From: Clostridiales bacterium
GTDB taxonomy: Bacteria > Bacillota > Clostridia > Christensenellales > JAISNN01
Assembly: GCA_031276195.1 (NCBI GenBank)
Contig: JAISNN010000085.1
Span: 1-43,129, forward strand
DNA: 43,129 nucleotides
Direction of reading: 5' to 3'
Shown here piece after piece: positions 16,750 to 24,838 of the stretch; positions within the stretch are counted from its first letter, which is position 1, and each line of letters opens with the position of its first letter. The translations under genes and the position numbers were made by a program. Below the pieces are notes generated by a model, which saw only the letters and a program-made list of their open reading frames with translations, ran no database searches and was not told where the DNA came from.

Positions 16750-19500
16750 CTAAACCTTTTTGATTTTCCAAATCCTGTCCGCGTATTCGGTTACGCTCCT
16801 GTCGGCGGCGAAAAAGCCCGCGTTCGCGATATTCATCAAGGACATTCTATTAAACCCGATCCCGTCGTTATACGCCTTGTCGAGCCGCGCCTGCGCCTCC
16901 GAATACGCCCCGAAGTCCGCCGTAACGAAATACGGATCCGCCTTCCCGTAGACCCCGATCGTCAAACTGTCCGCGATATCGCGGAACGAAACCCCCGCGA
17001 TTCCCGAATTCAGCGCGTCTATAACGCGTTTCAGTTCGAGATTGTGATTATAATAATACGTCGGATTATAGTTCGGACGCAAATCCTCGATTTCGTTCGC
17101 TTGAAGTCCGAAAATAAAGATATTCTCCTCCCCCACGTTCTCAAAAATCTCTATATTCGCCCCGTCCATCGTCCCCATCGTAACCGCGCCGTTGATCATA
17201 AACTTCATATTTCCCGTTCCGGACGCTTCCTTTCCGGCGACGGAGATTTGTTCGCTGACGTTCGCGGCGGGGATAATCAATTCGGCGAGCGTAACGCGGT
17301 AATTTTCCAAAAACACAACCTTGATTTTGTCCTTTATGTCCGCGTCGTTGTTGATCAAGACCGAAAGTTGATAGATAAATCTTATGATCTGCTTCGCCAT
17401 CGTATAACTCGACGCCGCCTTCGCGCCGAAAACGAACACGCGCGGATTGATATCGAGATTCGGATTTTCCTTTAACTTCATATAGAGATTCAAGATATTC
17501 AACGCGTTCAAAAGTTGTCTTTTATACTCGTGAAGTCTTTTGACCTGAACGTCGAAAATAGCGTCGGGGTTGACGGTTACGCCGTTCGCCGTCTTAATAT
17601 ATTCGGCAAGACGGATTTTGTTGCTCCGTTTGATCGCGTCCAAACTCAATAAAACGCCCTTGTCGTCCTTATATTTCTCAAATTTTTTCAATTCCGCGGC
17701 ATCCCTGACAAAACCGTCCCCGATCGTATCGGTCAAAAGTCCGGAAAGTTTCGGGTTGGCGAGCAGCAGCCAGCGTCTGTGCGTTATGCCGTTCGTAACG
17801 TTCGTGAATATCTCGGGGCGCATAAGGTAATAATCCCTAAAAACGCTCTCCTTCAATATGTTTGAATGCAGCGCGGAAACGCCGTTGACGGTGTGCGACG
17901 CGGCGACGCAGAGATTCGCCATACAGATATCGTTTCCTTGAATGATCGCGTTCCGATAGACCGCTCCGCCGTCGTTTTGAAAAAACGCGCCGATCTCCTC
18001 TTTGAAACGTCTGTCGATCTCTTCCGTGATCTGGTATATTCTCGGCAAAAGACTCCTGAAAAGTTCTTTCGGCCACTTTTCCAACGCCTCCGCCATAACG
18101 GTGTGGTTCGTGTATGAAACCGTCCCCTTGACTATGTTCCACGCGTCCTCCCACGAATATGAATATTCGTCCAAAAGAATCCTCATAAGTTCGGGAACGC
18201 ACAGCGCGGGGTGTGTGTCGTTGATGTGAATCGCGACCTTTTCGGGGAGGTTGCTGAGATAGTTATACTTCAAATGTTTCTTTAAAATGCTCTGAACGGA
18301 CGCGGAAACAAAGAAATACTGCTGTTTCAATCTCAAAGATTTGCCTTCGTAGTGATTGTCCGCGGGATAGAGAATTTTTGAAATGCTTTCGGCGTACGAC
18401 TTGCTCTCCGTCGCCTTGACAAACTCGCCCTGCGAAAACAATTTCAAGTCAAAATCGACGGGCGCTTTCGCGCTCCAAAGCCTGAGGGTGTTGACCGCGC
18501 CCGAGTTATAGCCCGAGACGTTCATATCGTATGGAACCGCCAAAACCGCGGTATAGTCCCGTTGTTTTACGGACAATTTTCCGTCGTTCCACTCCTCGTC
18601 GACCCTGCCCCCGAACTTGATTTCAAAAGTATCCTCAACGCGCGGAGCAAGCCAAACGCCCCCTTCGTTGAGCCATTCGTCGGGCAGTTCCAACTGCCAG
18701 CCGTCTACGATTTTCTGCTTAAAAATTCCGTAGTCGTATCTGATCGAAAAGCCCGTCGCGGCATAGCCCTCCGAGGTCAGCGCGTCCATATACGCGGCGG
18801 CGAGACGTCCTAAGCCGCCGTTTCCGAGTCCCGCGTCCTGTTCGATTTCGCAAAGACCGTCGAGGTCGAACCCCAAACCTTTCAAAACCTCCGCTACGCC
18901 GCCCGTGATCCCGAGATTCATAAGGTGATTTTTCAAAGATTTTCCGAGCAGAAATTCGACGGACATATAATAGACCTGTTTTGTCCCTTGCGCGCGCATT
19001 TTTTCCTTAAACGCCACTCTTTTCGAGGTCAAAATATCCTTGACGACGGTGCAGAGGACTTTATACATCTGTTCGTTTTGCGCTTCGCCCGGCATAATTC
19101 CGAACATTTTTTTCATCTGTCCGACAAGACTGTCCGAAAATCTCGCGGCGTCGAACGCCGAACTTACATCCGCGCCCTTACCTTTCTTTAATTCCTTTTC
19201 GGCATTAATCGCCGCGTTTTTTTCTTTCTTTGCTTTGCTTTCGGCATTAATTACCGCGTTTTTTTCTTTCTTTGCTTTGCTTTCGGCATTAATCGCCGCG
19301 TTTTTGTTCGCTTTCGCTTTGCTTCCGGCATTAATTATCGCGCTTTTTTCTTTCTTTGCTTTGCTTTCGGCATTAATTGCCGCGTTTTTTTCTTTCTTTA
19401 CTTCTTTCCCGGCATTCACCGCCGCGTTTTCGTCCGCTTTCTTTTTGACTTTTTTCTCGCTTACTTCAAGTACGATAGTTGTTTCAAGTGTTTTTTTCAT
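16750..19500 (-). CDS. glgP: Glycogen/maltodextrin phosphorylase with repeat extension
   Basis: The 916-residue enzyme releases glucose-1-phosphate from glycogen. Residues from about 118 on match the usual 800-residue phosphorylase: YYMSVEFLLGKSL, EQDAGLGNGGLGRLAAAYMDALTSEGYAATG, HINDTHPALCVPELMR, VFDVQVKRLHEYKRQLLN, and the PLP-lysine region EASGTGNMKFMINGAVTMGTMDGANIEI. The first 117 residues are extra: 25 residues rich in Lys, then six near-identical 14-residue units of the form NAESKAKKEKNAAI, a likely charged helix. The ATG at 19500 has a GGAG site. It is last in the operon after glgA, separated by a strong hairpin. Confidence 0.95.
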   Translation of the reverse strand: MKKTLETTIVLEVSEKKVKKKADENAAVNAGKEVKKEKNAAINAESKAKKEKSAIINAGSKAKANKNAAINAESKAKKEKNAVINAESKAKKEKNAAINAEKELKKGKGADVSSAFDAARFSDSLVGQMKKMFGIMPGEAQNEQMYKVLCTVVKDILTSKRVAFKEKMRAQGTKQVYYMSVEFLLGKSLKNHLMNLGITGGVAEVLKGLGFDLDGLCEIEQDAGLGNGGLGRLAAAYMDALTSEGYAATGFSIRYDYGIFKQKIVDGWQLELPDEWLNEGGVWLAPRVEDTFEIKFGGRVDEEWNDGKLSVKQRDYTAVLAVPYDMNVSGYNSGAVNTLRLWSAKAPVDFDLKLFSQGEFVKATESKSYAESISKILYPADNHYEGKSLRLKQQYFFVSASVQSILKKHLKYNYLSNLPEKVAIHINDTHPALCVPELMRILLDEYSYSWEDAWNIVKGTVSYTNHTVMAEALEKWPKELFRSLLPRIYQITEEIDRRFKEEIGAFFQNDGGAVYRNAIIQGNDICMANLCVAASHTVNGVSALHSNILKESVFRDYYLMRPEIFTNVTNGITHRRWLLLANPKLSGLLTDTIGDGFVRDAAELKKFEKYKDDKGVLLSLDAIKRSNKIRLAEYIKTANGVTVNPDAIFDVQVKRLHEYKRQLLNALNILNLYMKLKENPNLDINPRVFVFGAKAASSYTMAKQIIRFIYQLSVLINNDADIKDKIKVVFLENYRVTLAELIIPAANVSEQISVAGKEASGTGNMKFMINGAVTMGTMDGANIEIFENVGEENIFIFGLQANEIEDLRPNYNPTYYYNHNLELKRVIDALNSGIAGVSFRDIADSLTIGVYGKADPYFVTADFGAYSEAQARLDKAYNDGIGFNRMSLMNIANAGFFAADRSVTEYADRIWKIKKV
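19174..19425 (-). repeat. Six 42-bp tandem repeats inside glgP
   Basis: Residues 26-109 of the phosphorylase are six units of 14 residues, encoded by 42-bp repeats rich in TTCTTTCTTTGCTTTG on the plus strand. The unit length keeps frame. Units differ by a few substitutions (AESKAKKEK, AGSKAKANK, AEKELKKGK). Confidence 0.9.
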
Positions 19501-19586
19501 CCAAAATCTCCGTTTGTTTTTTATTTTTCCCTTCTTGTGATATTCCCTTCTTTCCTTGTTTTATTCGTCTTCACGTATGAGGGCGG

Positions 19587-19617
19587 CTTTTAATCCGTAC
19601 GGTGTACGGATTAAAAG
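19587..19617. promoter_or_regulatory. Perfect hairpin between glgA and glgP
   Basis: CTTTTAATCCGTAC (19587-19600) and GTACGGATTAAAAG (19604-19617) pair over 14 bases with a three-base loop. It sits in the 130-base gap of the operon. On the minus strand no U-tract follows, so an RNA-stability or processing role is more likely than termination; a regulator-binding palindrome is also possible. Confidence 0.6.
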
Positions 19618-19632
19618 TTTAATTAGTATAAT

Positions 19633-21930
19633 TTAAATATTCCTATACAATTCCTCATATTTTCTCGCCGATTCCGCCCACGAAAAATCGCTTTTCATAC
19701 CGTTTTTCACGACTTTCAAATACTCTTCCTTGTCGTGATATACGTCGATCGCGCGCGTGATCGCGTCCAGCATATCGTATGCGTCGTAACTCTTAAACGT
19801 AAATCCGTTTCCGCGTCCCGTAACGTAGTTATACGCCTCCACGGTGTCTTTCAAACCGCCCGCTTCGCGCACGATCGGCACGGTTCCGTATCTCATAGCG
19901 ATCATCTGGCTGAGTCCGCAAGGCTCGAATCTCGACGGCATAAGCAAAAAGTCCGCTCCGCCGTAGATTTTCGACGCGATATCGGTCGAAAAGCCTATGA
20001 CCGCTTTTATTTTGTTCGGATAGTAATTCTCCAAATCCTTTAACATCGTCTCATATTTCCAATCGCCCTTGCCTAAGACGACGAGAGAGAGGTCTTTCCC
20101 CAAGATATCCTCCGCGACTTTCGAGACCAAATCCAAGCCCTTTTGCGAGGTGAGGCGCGTAACCATTCCGATGAGAGGACGCTCCGCCGCGTAGGGCAGG
20201 CAAAGCATATCCAAAAGGTTTTTCTTATTTTCGCGTTTATTTTCAAGCGTTTCCGCGTTATAATTTTTGAGCAGCGCGGGATCGGTTCCGGGGTCGTAAA
20301 ACGACGTGTCTATACCGTTGACTATTCCGGAAATTTTATACTGTCTTTGCTTTAAAATTCCCTCCAAGCCGTATGAATAAAACGGATCTAAAATTTCCGT
20401 CGAATAGGTCTTGCTGACCGTGGTAACGGCGTTCGACGACTCGATCGCTCCCTTCATAAAGTTTACGCATTTGTCATACTCGACGAGACGCATAGCGTTT
20501 TTGTCGATTCCGATGATGTCCTCTCCGATATTTATTCCGTATTTGCCCTGGAATTCGATATTGTGGATCGTGAAAACCGTCTTTATATTATTATATTCAC
20601 CAAAGCGGTAAAACACGTCGAGGAACACGGGGGCGAGGGCGGTCTGCCAGTCGTTGACGTGCAGTATTTCGGGATAGAATCCCGTAACCGCCATAGACGC
20701 CAAAACCGCCTTTGAAAAGAAAGCGAACCTCTCCGCGTCGTCAAAGTGTCCGTAAATCCCGTTTCTTTTGAAATAGTATTCGTTGTCGATAAAGTAGTAG
20801 GTTACGCCGTCGCATTCCGTCGTGAAAACTCCGCAATACTGCCGCCGCCAGCTGAGCGGAACATAGACCGATCCGACGTAGGTCAGTTTTGAGCGCAGGC
20901 TCCAATCGATGTCGAGATAGAGCGGAAGAATAACTCTGATGTCGTTTCCGTTCCTTTTCAACGCCTTAGGCAAAGACGCGGCGACGTCGCCCAAACCGCC
21001 CGAACGAATGAACGGACCGGCTTCCGAGGCGGCGAAAAGGATTTTCAAAGGCTTCGCGCCGTATTGAATTTCCGTTTGGTTCGTTTCGTTTGTTTCGGCA
21101 TATCCGCTTTCCGTTTCCGTTTCGTTTGTTTCGCTTCCGGCTTTAATTTCCGCTTCGCCGCTCTCGTTTCCGACGGCATATCCGCCTTTCGCGTCCGTTT
21201 CGTTTGTTTCGCTTCCTGCTTTTATTTCCGCTTCGTTTGTTCCGTTTTCGATTTTTATTTCCGTTTCGTTTGCTTTATTCCCGGCTTTAATTTCCGTTTC
21301 GCCGTCGTATGCGTGAACGGTTTTTTCATCGGTTTTGACCGTCGGAAAATCCGCTTCTATACCGCCTTTTCCGCTATCAAAAATCACCGTTTCACCGGCT
21401 TGAATTTTCACGGTCGTCCGTCTGCCGCCCCGCTTTTTGGGAACGTCAATTTTGCTTTCCGATATCGCTTCCGCGCTTTCCGCTTTTACGGCTTTTTGTC
21501 TGCCGCCGCGCCTTTTGGGAACGTCCGTTTCGCCGCCCGAAAATACGATTTCGATATTTTCCACTTCTTTGCTTTCCAAAGCCGCCGCGATAACCTCCGC
21601 TCCTTCCGCTTTTACGGTCTTACGTCTGCCGCCCCGCTTTTTAGGGACGTCCTTTTCGCCGCCCGAAAATACGATTTCGATATTTTCCACTTCTTTGCTT
21701 TCCAAAGCCGCCGCGATGATTTCCGCGGCTTCAAGGTTTTCCGTTTTTTCTTTGTTTTCCATGATTTCCGCGTCTTGTTTTTTCGCGGTTTTTTCCGCCC
21801 CGTCGTCGCGGGCGGGATAATCAAATCTCAACGGACGTCCTCTTTTTTTCGGGGCGGCGTCCGCCGTTTGCGGTGTTTCCGTACTTGCGGGTTTTTTATT
21901 TGACCCTTGTTTTCTTTTTTCTGTTTCCAC
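19633..21930 (-). CDS. glgA: Glycogen synthase with long N-terminal extension
   Basis: The 765-residue protein extends alpha-1,4-glucan from ADP-glucose. The GT5 catalytic part starts at about residue 294 (PLKILFAASEAGPF), with the ADP-glucose loop RSGGLGDVAASLPKAL, HVNDWQTALAP, FTIHNIEFQGKYG and the C-terminal FEPCGLSQMIAMRYGTVPIVREAGGLKDTV; this part alone has the usual length of about 475. The first 293 residues are extra: an AT-hook-like PKKRGRP at 27-33, two 42-residue repeats (69-110, 111-152) plus a third partial, each ending VPKKRGGRRKTVK, then a Glu/Thr/Asn-rich tract of NETEIKAGS units. The GTG at 21930 follows GAGGATGCAAACAG; a later start is possible but no better site was seen. 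Confidence 0.92.
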   Translation of the reverse strand: METEKRKQGSNKKPASTETPQTADAAPKKRGRPLRFDYPARDDGAEKTAKKQDAEIMENKEKTENLEAAEIIAAALESKEVENIEIVFSGGEKDVPKKRGGRRKTVKAEGAEVIAAALESKEVENIEIVFSGGETDVPKRRGGRQKAVKAESAEAISESKIDVPKKRGGRRTTVKIQAGETVIFDSGKGGIEADFPTVKTDEKTVHAYDGETEIKAGNKANETEIKIENGTNEAEIKAGSETNETDAKGGYAVGNESGEAEIKAGSETNETETESGYAETNETNQTEIQYGAKPLKILFAASEAGPFIRSGGLGDVAASLPKALKRNGNDIRVILPLYLDIDWSLRSKLTYVGSVYVPLSWRRQYCGVFTTECDGVTYYFIDNEYYFKRNGIYGHFDDAERFAFFSKAVLASMAVTGFYPEILHVNDWQTALAPVFLDVFYRFGEYNNIKTVFTIHNIEFQGKYGINIGEDIIGIDKNAMRLVEYDKCVNFMKGAIESSNAVTTVSKTYSTEILDPFYSYGLEGILKQRQYKISGIVNGIDTSFYDPGTDPALLKNYNAETLENKRENKKNLLDMLCLPYAAERPLIGMVTRLTSQKGLDLVSKVAEDILGKDLSLVVLGKGDWKYETMLKDLENYYPNKIKAVIGFSTDIASKIYGGADFLLMPSRFEPCGLSQMIAMRYGTVPIVREAGGLKDTVEAYNYVTGRGNGFTFKSYDAYDMLDAITRAIDVYHDKEEYLKVVKNGMKSDFSWAESARKYEELYRNI

Positions 21931-22009
21931 CTGTTTGCATCCTCACTGTTATTTAAGATTTTTTACATTAGCCGTCTTTTTAAAACGGATATTTTGACTT
22001 TTAATTTAA

Positions 22010-22092
22010 AACGCGTTATTTTTTTAACGGATTTATAGATTTTTTAAGCGTTACACGTTATTTTTTTAACGAATTTATAGATTTTTTAACCG
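22010..22092. repeat. Two ~41 bp direct repeats in the glgD-glgA gap
   Basis: CGTTATTTTTTTAACGGATT and the following TATAGATTTTTTAA recur from 22012 and again from 22055 with few changes. CGTTA and TAACG within each unit can pair. No gene is present between 21931 and 22108. Confidence 0.7.
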
Positions 22093-22108
22093 CGCTATGC
22101 CGTCTATC

Positions 22109-23215
22109 CTACACTATCTTATCCTTTACGATAACGATCGGGTATGTCTCGAAGCCCGATATCGTCCGGTTTTCCTTTACGACGACGTTTTTGTCCGTTA
22201 TGACGTAACTCATATTTGAGTTATTCAAAATCTGTCCGTTTTCCATAATTATGGAGTTTGCGACTCTCGCTCCCTCCTCGATATTTACGCCTCTGAACAG
22301 GATCGAATTTTCCACGCTGCCGTTAATTTTGCAGCCGTCGGCGATCAGCGAATTTTTCACCGACGCTTTATCGCCGTAGACCGTGGGCGCGCTGTCTTTT
22401 ACCTTTGTATATATATTGCCGCCGCCGTCGAAAAGCCCGTCGCGCGTTTTTTTGTCGAGGAGTTTCATACTCTCGTAGTAATAACTTTTTATGTCGTCGA
22501 TGACCGCGACGAAACCTTTCGCCTCATAGGCAAAAATTTTCAATTCGTGCGTTTTTGCAAGCAAAATATCCTTTTCAAAATCCGACTGCCCCTTATTGAA
22601 AGCCGCCTGAACCAAATCCAAAAGCAAACTTTTTTTCATAAGATAAACGTTCATCGCGACGTCCACGACGGACGACGCGGACACGCCGGACAAGACGATT
22701 TCGGAAACTCTGCCGTTTTTGTCGATTTTGGGGAGGATACGGCGCGCCGCCGCGGTCGTTTTGTATGTCAGCATAGTTATATCGGCGTTTTTTTCGGTAT
22801 GGTAGTCGGAGAGTTTTTCAAAATCGAAATTATACGCGATATTCCCGTTCGTGATGAGGATATAGTCCTCTTTCGCCCATTTGATATAGTCGGCGACGCT
22901 GTAAAGGGCTTCGATTTTACTCTTATACAGATCGCGCGAAGAGTTAGTTACGAAGGGGGGAAACACGGCTATACCGCTGTTTTTTCTGTTCAGATCCCAA
23001 TCCCTGCCCATACGGATATGGTCCATAAGGGAATTATAATTATTTCTCGCGATGATTCCGATCGTCGTGATTCCCGAATTGACGAGGTTTGACAGTATAA
23101 AATCGATCAGCCGGTACCGTCCGCAAAAGGGCAGCGACGCGGTCGTCCTATGTATCGTCAATTCGTTCAGTTTATTTTCGTTATCGCTCGCGAACAAAAC
23201 GCTCATTATATTCAT
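22109..23215 (-). CDS. glgD: GlgD, glucose-1-phosphate adenylyltransferase regulatory subunit
   Basis: This 368-residue protein is the partner of GlgC. It keeps the nucleotidyltransferase frame (LPFCGRYRLIDFILSNLVNSGITTIGI) and the C-terminal left-handed beta-helix of hexapeptide turns (SLIADGCKINGSVENSILFRGV), but lacks the GGxGTRL phosphate-binding loop at its N-terminus: it begins MNIMSVLFASDNENKLNELT instead. This is typical of Firmicutes GlgD, which has little or no catalytic activity and modulates GlgC in a heterotetramer. The ATG has GGAG about ten bases upstream. It lies 63 bases downstream of glgC. Confidence 0.95.
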   Translation of the reverse strand: MNIMSVLFASDNENKLNELTIHRTTASLPFCGRYRLIDFILSNLVNSGITTIGIIARNNYNSLMDHIRMGRDWDLNRKNSGIAVFPPFVTNSSRDLYKSKIEALYSVADYIKWAKEDYILITNGNIAYNFDFEKLSDYHTEKNADITMLTYKTTAAARRILPKIDKNGRVSEIVLSGVSASSVVDVAMNVYLMKKSLLLDLVQAAFNKGQSDFEKDILLAKTHELKIFAYEAKGFVAVIDDIKSYYYESMKLLDKKTRDGLFDGGGNIYTKVKDSAPTVYGDKASVKNSLIADGCKINGSVENSILFRGVNIEEGARVANSIIMENGQILNNSNMSYVITDKNVVVKENRTISGFETYPIVIVKDKIV

Positions 23216-23246
23216 ATACCAAATTTCTCCTTTTTTTTATAACGTT

Positions 23247-23271
23247 TTCCGCGGTTCTATACCGCGTTTTT
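23247..23271. repeat. Dispersed palindrome in the glgC-glgD gap
   Basis: CCGCGGTTCTATACCGCG (23249-23266) followed by five T on the plus strand. It occupies most of the gap between the glgC stop codon and the glgD binding site. In minus-strand RNA it is a hairpin without a U-tract. Confidence 0.85.
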
Positions 23272-23278
23272 CAAGGGC

Positions 23279-24469
23279 TTAAACCATCTCGCCCTTTTTC
23301 ACGACCGCGCCCGCTTCGACCGTCTTGTCCGGACCTATCAGCGCGATTTCCCATTCGCCTTTTCCGTTCGGACCGTTCAAGTCTTCTCCCGCCGCGGCGT
23401 TCTTTTTTATATGCGCGCCCGCGCCGACTATGGCGTATTTTACGACGGCGTTTTCGTCGATCACCGCTCCCGGCATAACGATTGAATTTTCGATTACCGC
23501 GCCGCGTCCGACGACCGAACTATGCGACAAAACGGAATTTTTCAAAGTTCCGTCGATTTCGCACCCCTCGCTGACCAACGAGTTTTTGAGCGTGCCGTTT
23601 TCGCCGACATAGTGCGGCGGTTCGGCGGAGTTTCTGGCATAGATTTTCCATGCGGAGTCGTTGAGGTTCAGACCCGAATTTTTGTCGAGCAGATCCATAT
23701 TCGCCTCCCAGAGGCTGGAAATCGTCCCCACATCCTTCCAATATCCCTTAAAAGAATAGGCGAACAGTCTTTCGCCGTTGCCGAGCATATTCGGAATGAT
23801 ATTTTTTCCGAAATCGTTCTGTGAATTTTTGTCGTTTTCGTCGTCGACCAAATACGCGCGGAGTTTTTTCCAATTGAATATATAGATTCCCATACTCGCC
23901 TTATTGCTTTTCGGTTCTTTGGGTTTTTCGGCGAATTCCGTAACGCGGTTATCCTTGTCCGTGTTCATAATTCCGAATCTCGACGCTTGTTCGATCGGAA
24001 CTTCAAAGACGGCGATCGTGCAATCCGCCTTATTTTTGATATGACCGGAGAGCATCAGCGAATAGTCCATTTTATATATATGGTCGCCCGAGAGGACGAG
24101 GACGTATTCGGGGTTATATCTGTCGATAAAGGCGATATTTTGATATATTGCGTTCGCCGTCCCCTTGTACCATTCGCCCGAACCCGCGCGCATAAAGGGC
24201 GGAAGGACAAAAACTCCTCCGTTCAAACGGTCGAGATCCCAAGGCTGACCGTTGCCGATATAGGTATTCAACTCGAACGGCTGATACTGTGTCAAAACGC
24301 CTATGGTATCGATATGCGAATTGATAGTATTAGACAGCGTAAAGTCGATGATTCGGTATTTTCCGCCGAACGGTACGGCTGGTTTCGCGACGTGTTCCGT
24401 CAAAACGCCGAGTCTTGTTCCCTGCCCGCCCGCAAGCAGCATTGCGACGCATTCTTTTTTTTGATTCAT
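23279..24469 (-). CDS. glgC: Glucose-1-phosphate adenylyltransferase, catalytic subunit
   Basis: The 396-residue enzyme makes ADP-glucose from glucose-1-phosphate and ATP, the committed step of glycogen synthesis. The catalytic loop [14 protein letters not shown] lies at about 11-24, followed by [19 protein letters not shown], the sugar-binding [13 protein letters not shown] and [12 protein letters not shown]. The C-terminus is a beta-helix of hexapeptide repeats ([22 protein letters not shown]). Length is normal. It is second in the glg operon and is paired with glgD, as in other Firmicutes. Confidence 0.97.
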   Translation of the reverse strand: MNQKKECVAMLLAGGQGTRLGVLTEHVAKPAVPFGGKYRIIDFTLSNTINSHIDTIGVLTQYQPFELNTYIGNGQPWDLDRLNGGVFVLPPFMRAGSGEWYKGTANAIYQNIAFIDRYNPEYVLVLSGDHIYKMDYSLMLSGHIKNKADCTIAVFEVPIEQASRFGIMNTDKDNRVTEFAEKPKEPKSNKASMGIYIFNWKKLRAYLVDDENDKNSQNDFGKNIIPNMLGNGERLFAYSFKGYWKDVGTISSLWEANMDLLDKNSGLNLNDSAWKIYARNSAEPPHYVGENGTLKNSLVSEGCEIDGTLKNSVLSHSSVVGRGAVIENSIVMPGAVIDENAVVKYAIVGAGAHIKKNAAAGEDLNGPNGKGEWEIALIGPDKTVEAGAVVKKGEMV

Positions 24470-24565
24470 AACTTACGATATTCCCCCTTTCGTTTTATTT
24501 GTTTGTCCTTTTTGATTTGCAAAACGCTTTTTAAATTCCCGAAAAGCCTGACATTATTTTTTCCT

Positions 24566-24838
24566 TTTCGGCTTTAATTTTTCGTATTATTTTCGGCTTT
24601 TGTCCCTTTTATTTTATTCTCTCATATTATTTTCGGCTTTTGCCCCTTTTGCTTTATTCTCTCATATTATTTTCGGCTTTTGTCCCTTTTATTTTATTCT
24701 CTCATATTGTTTTCGGCTTTTCTCCCTTTGTTTTAATCCCTTATACTATTTTTCGGTTTCCGCCGTTTTACTTTATTTTTTCATATTATTTTTCGGCTTT
24801 TGCCCTTTTACTTTTTTATATTACTTTTCGGCTTTGCC
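24566..24838. repeat. About seven ~40 bp repeats derived from the glgB 3' end
   Basis: On the plus strand units of TTTTCGGCTTTTGCCC plus TTTTACTTTATTCTCTCATA recur with small changes. The last unit covers the final codons and stop of glgB (AAAGGCAAAGCCGAAAAGTAA on the minus strand, shortened), so the array is made of copies of that gene end. The spacer 24470-24820 contains nothing else. Confidence 0.88.

Noticed and set aside
21064-21903. 279-codon plus-strand frame opposite the glgA extension
   Set aside because: It is the complement of the low-complexity repeats of the GlgA N-terminus, with biased Phe/Arg composition and no start signals.
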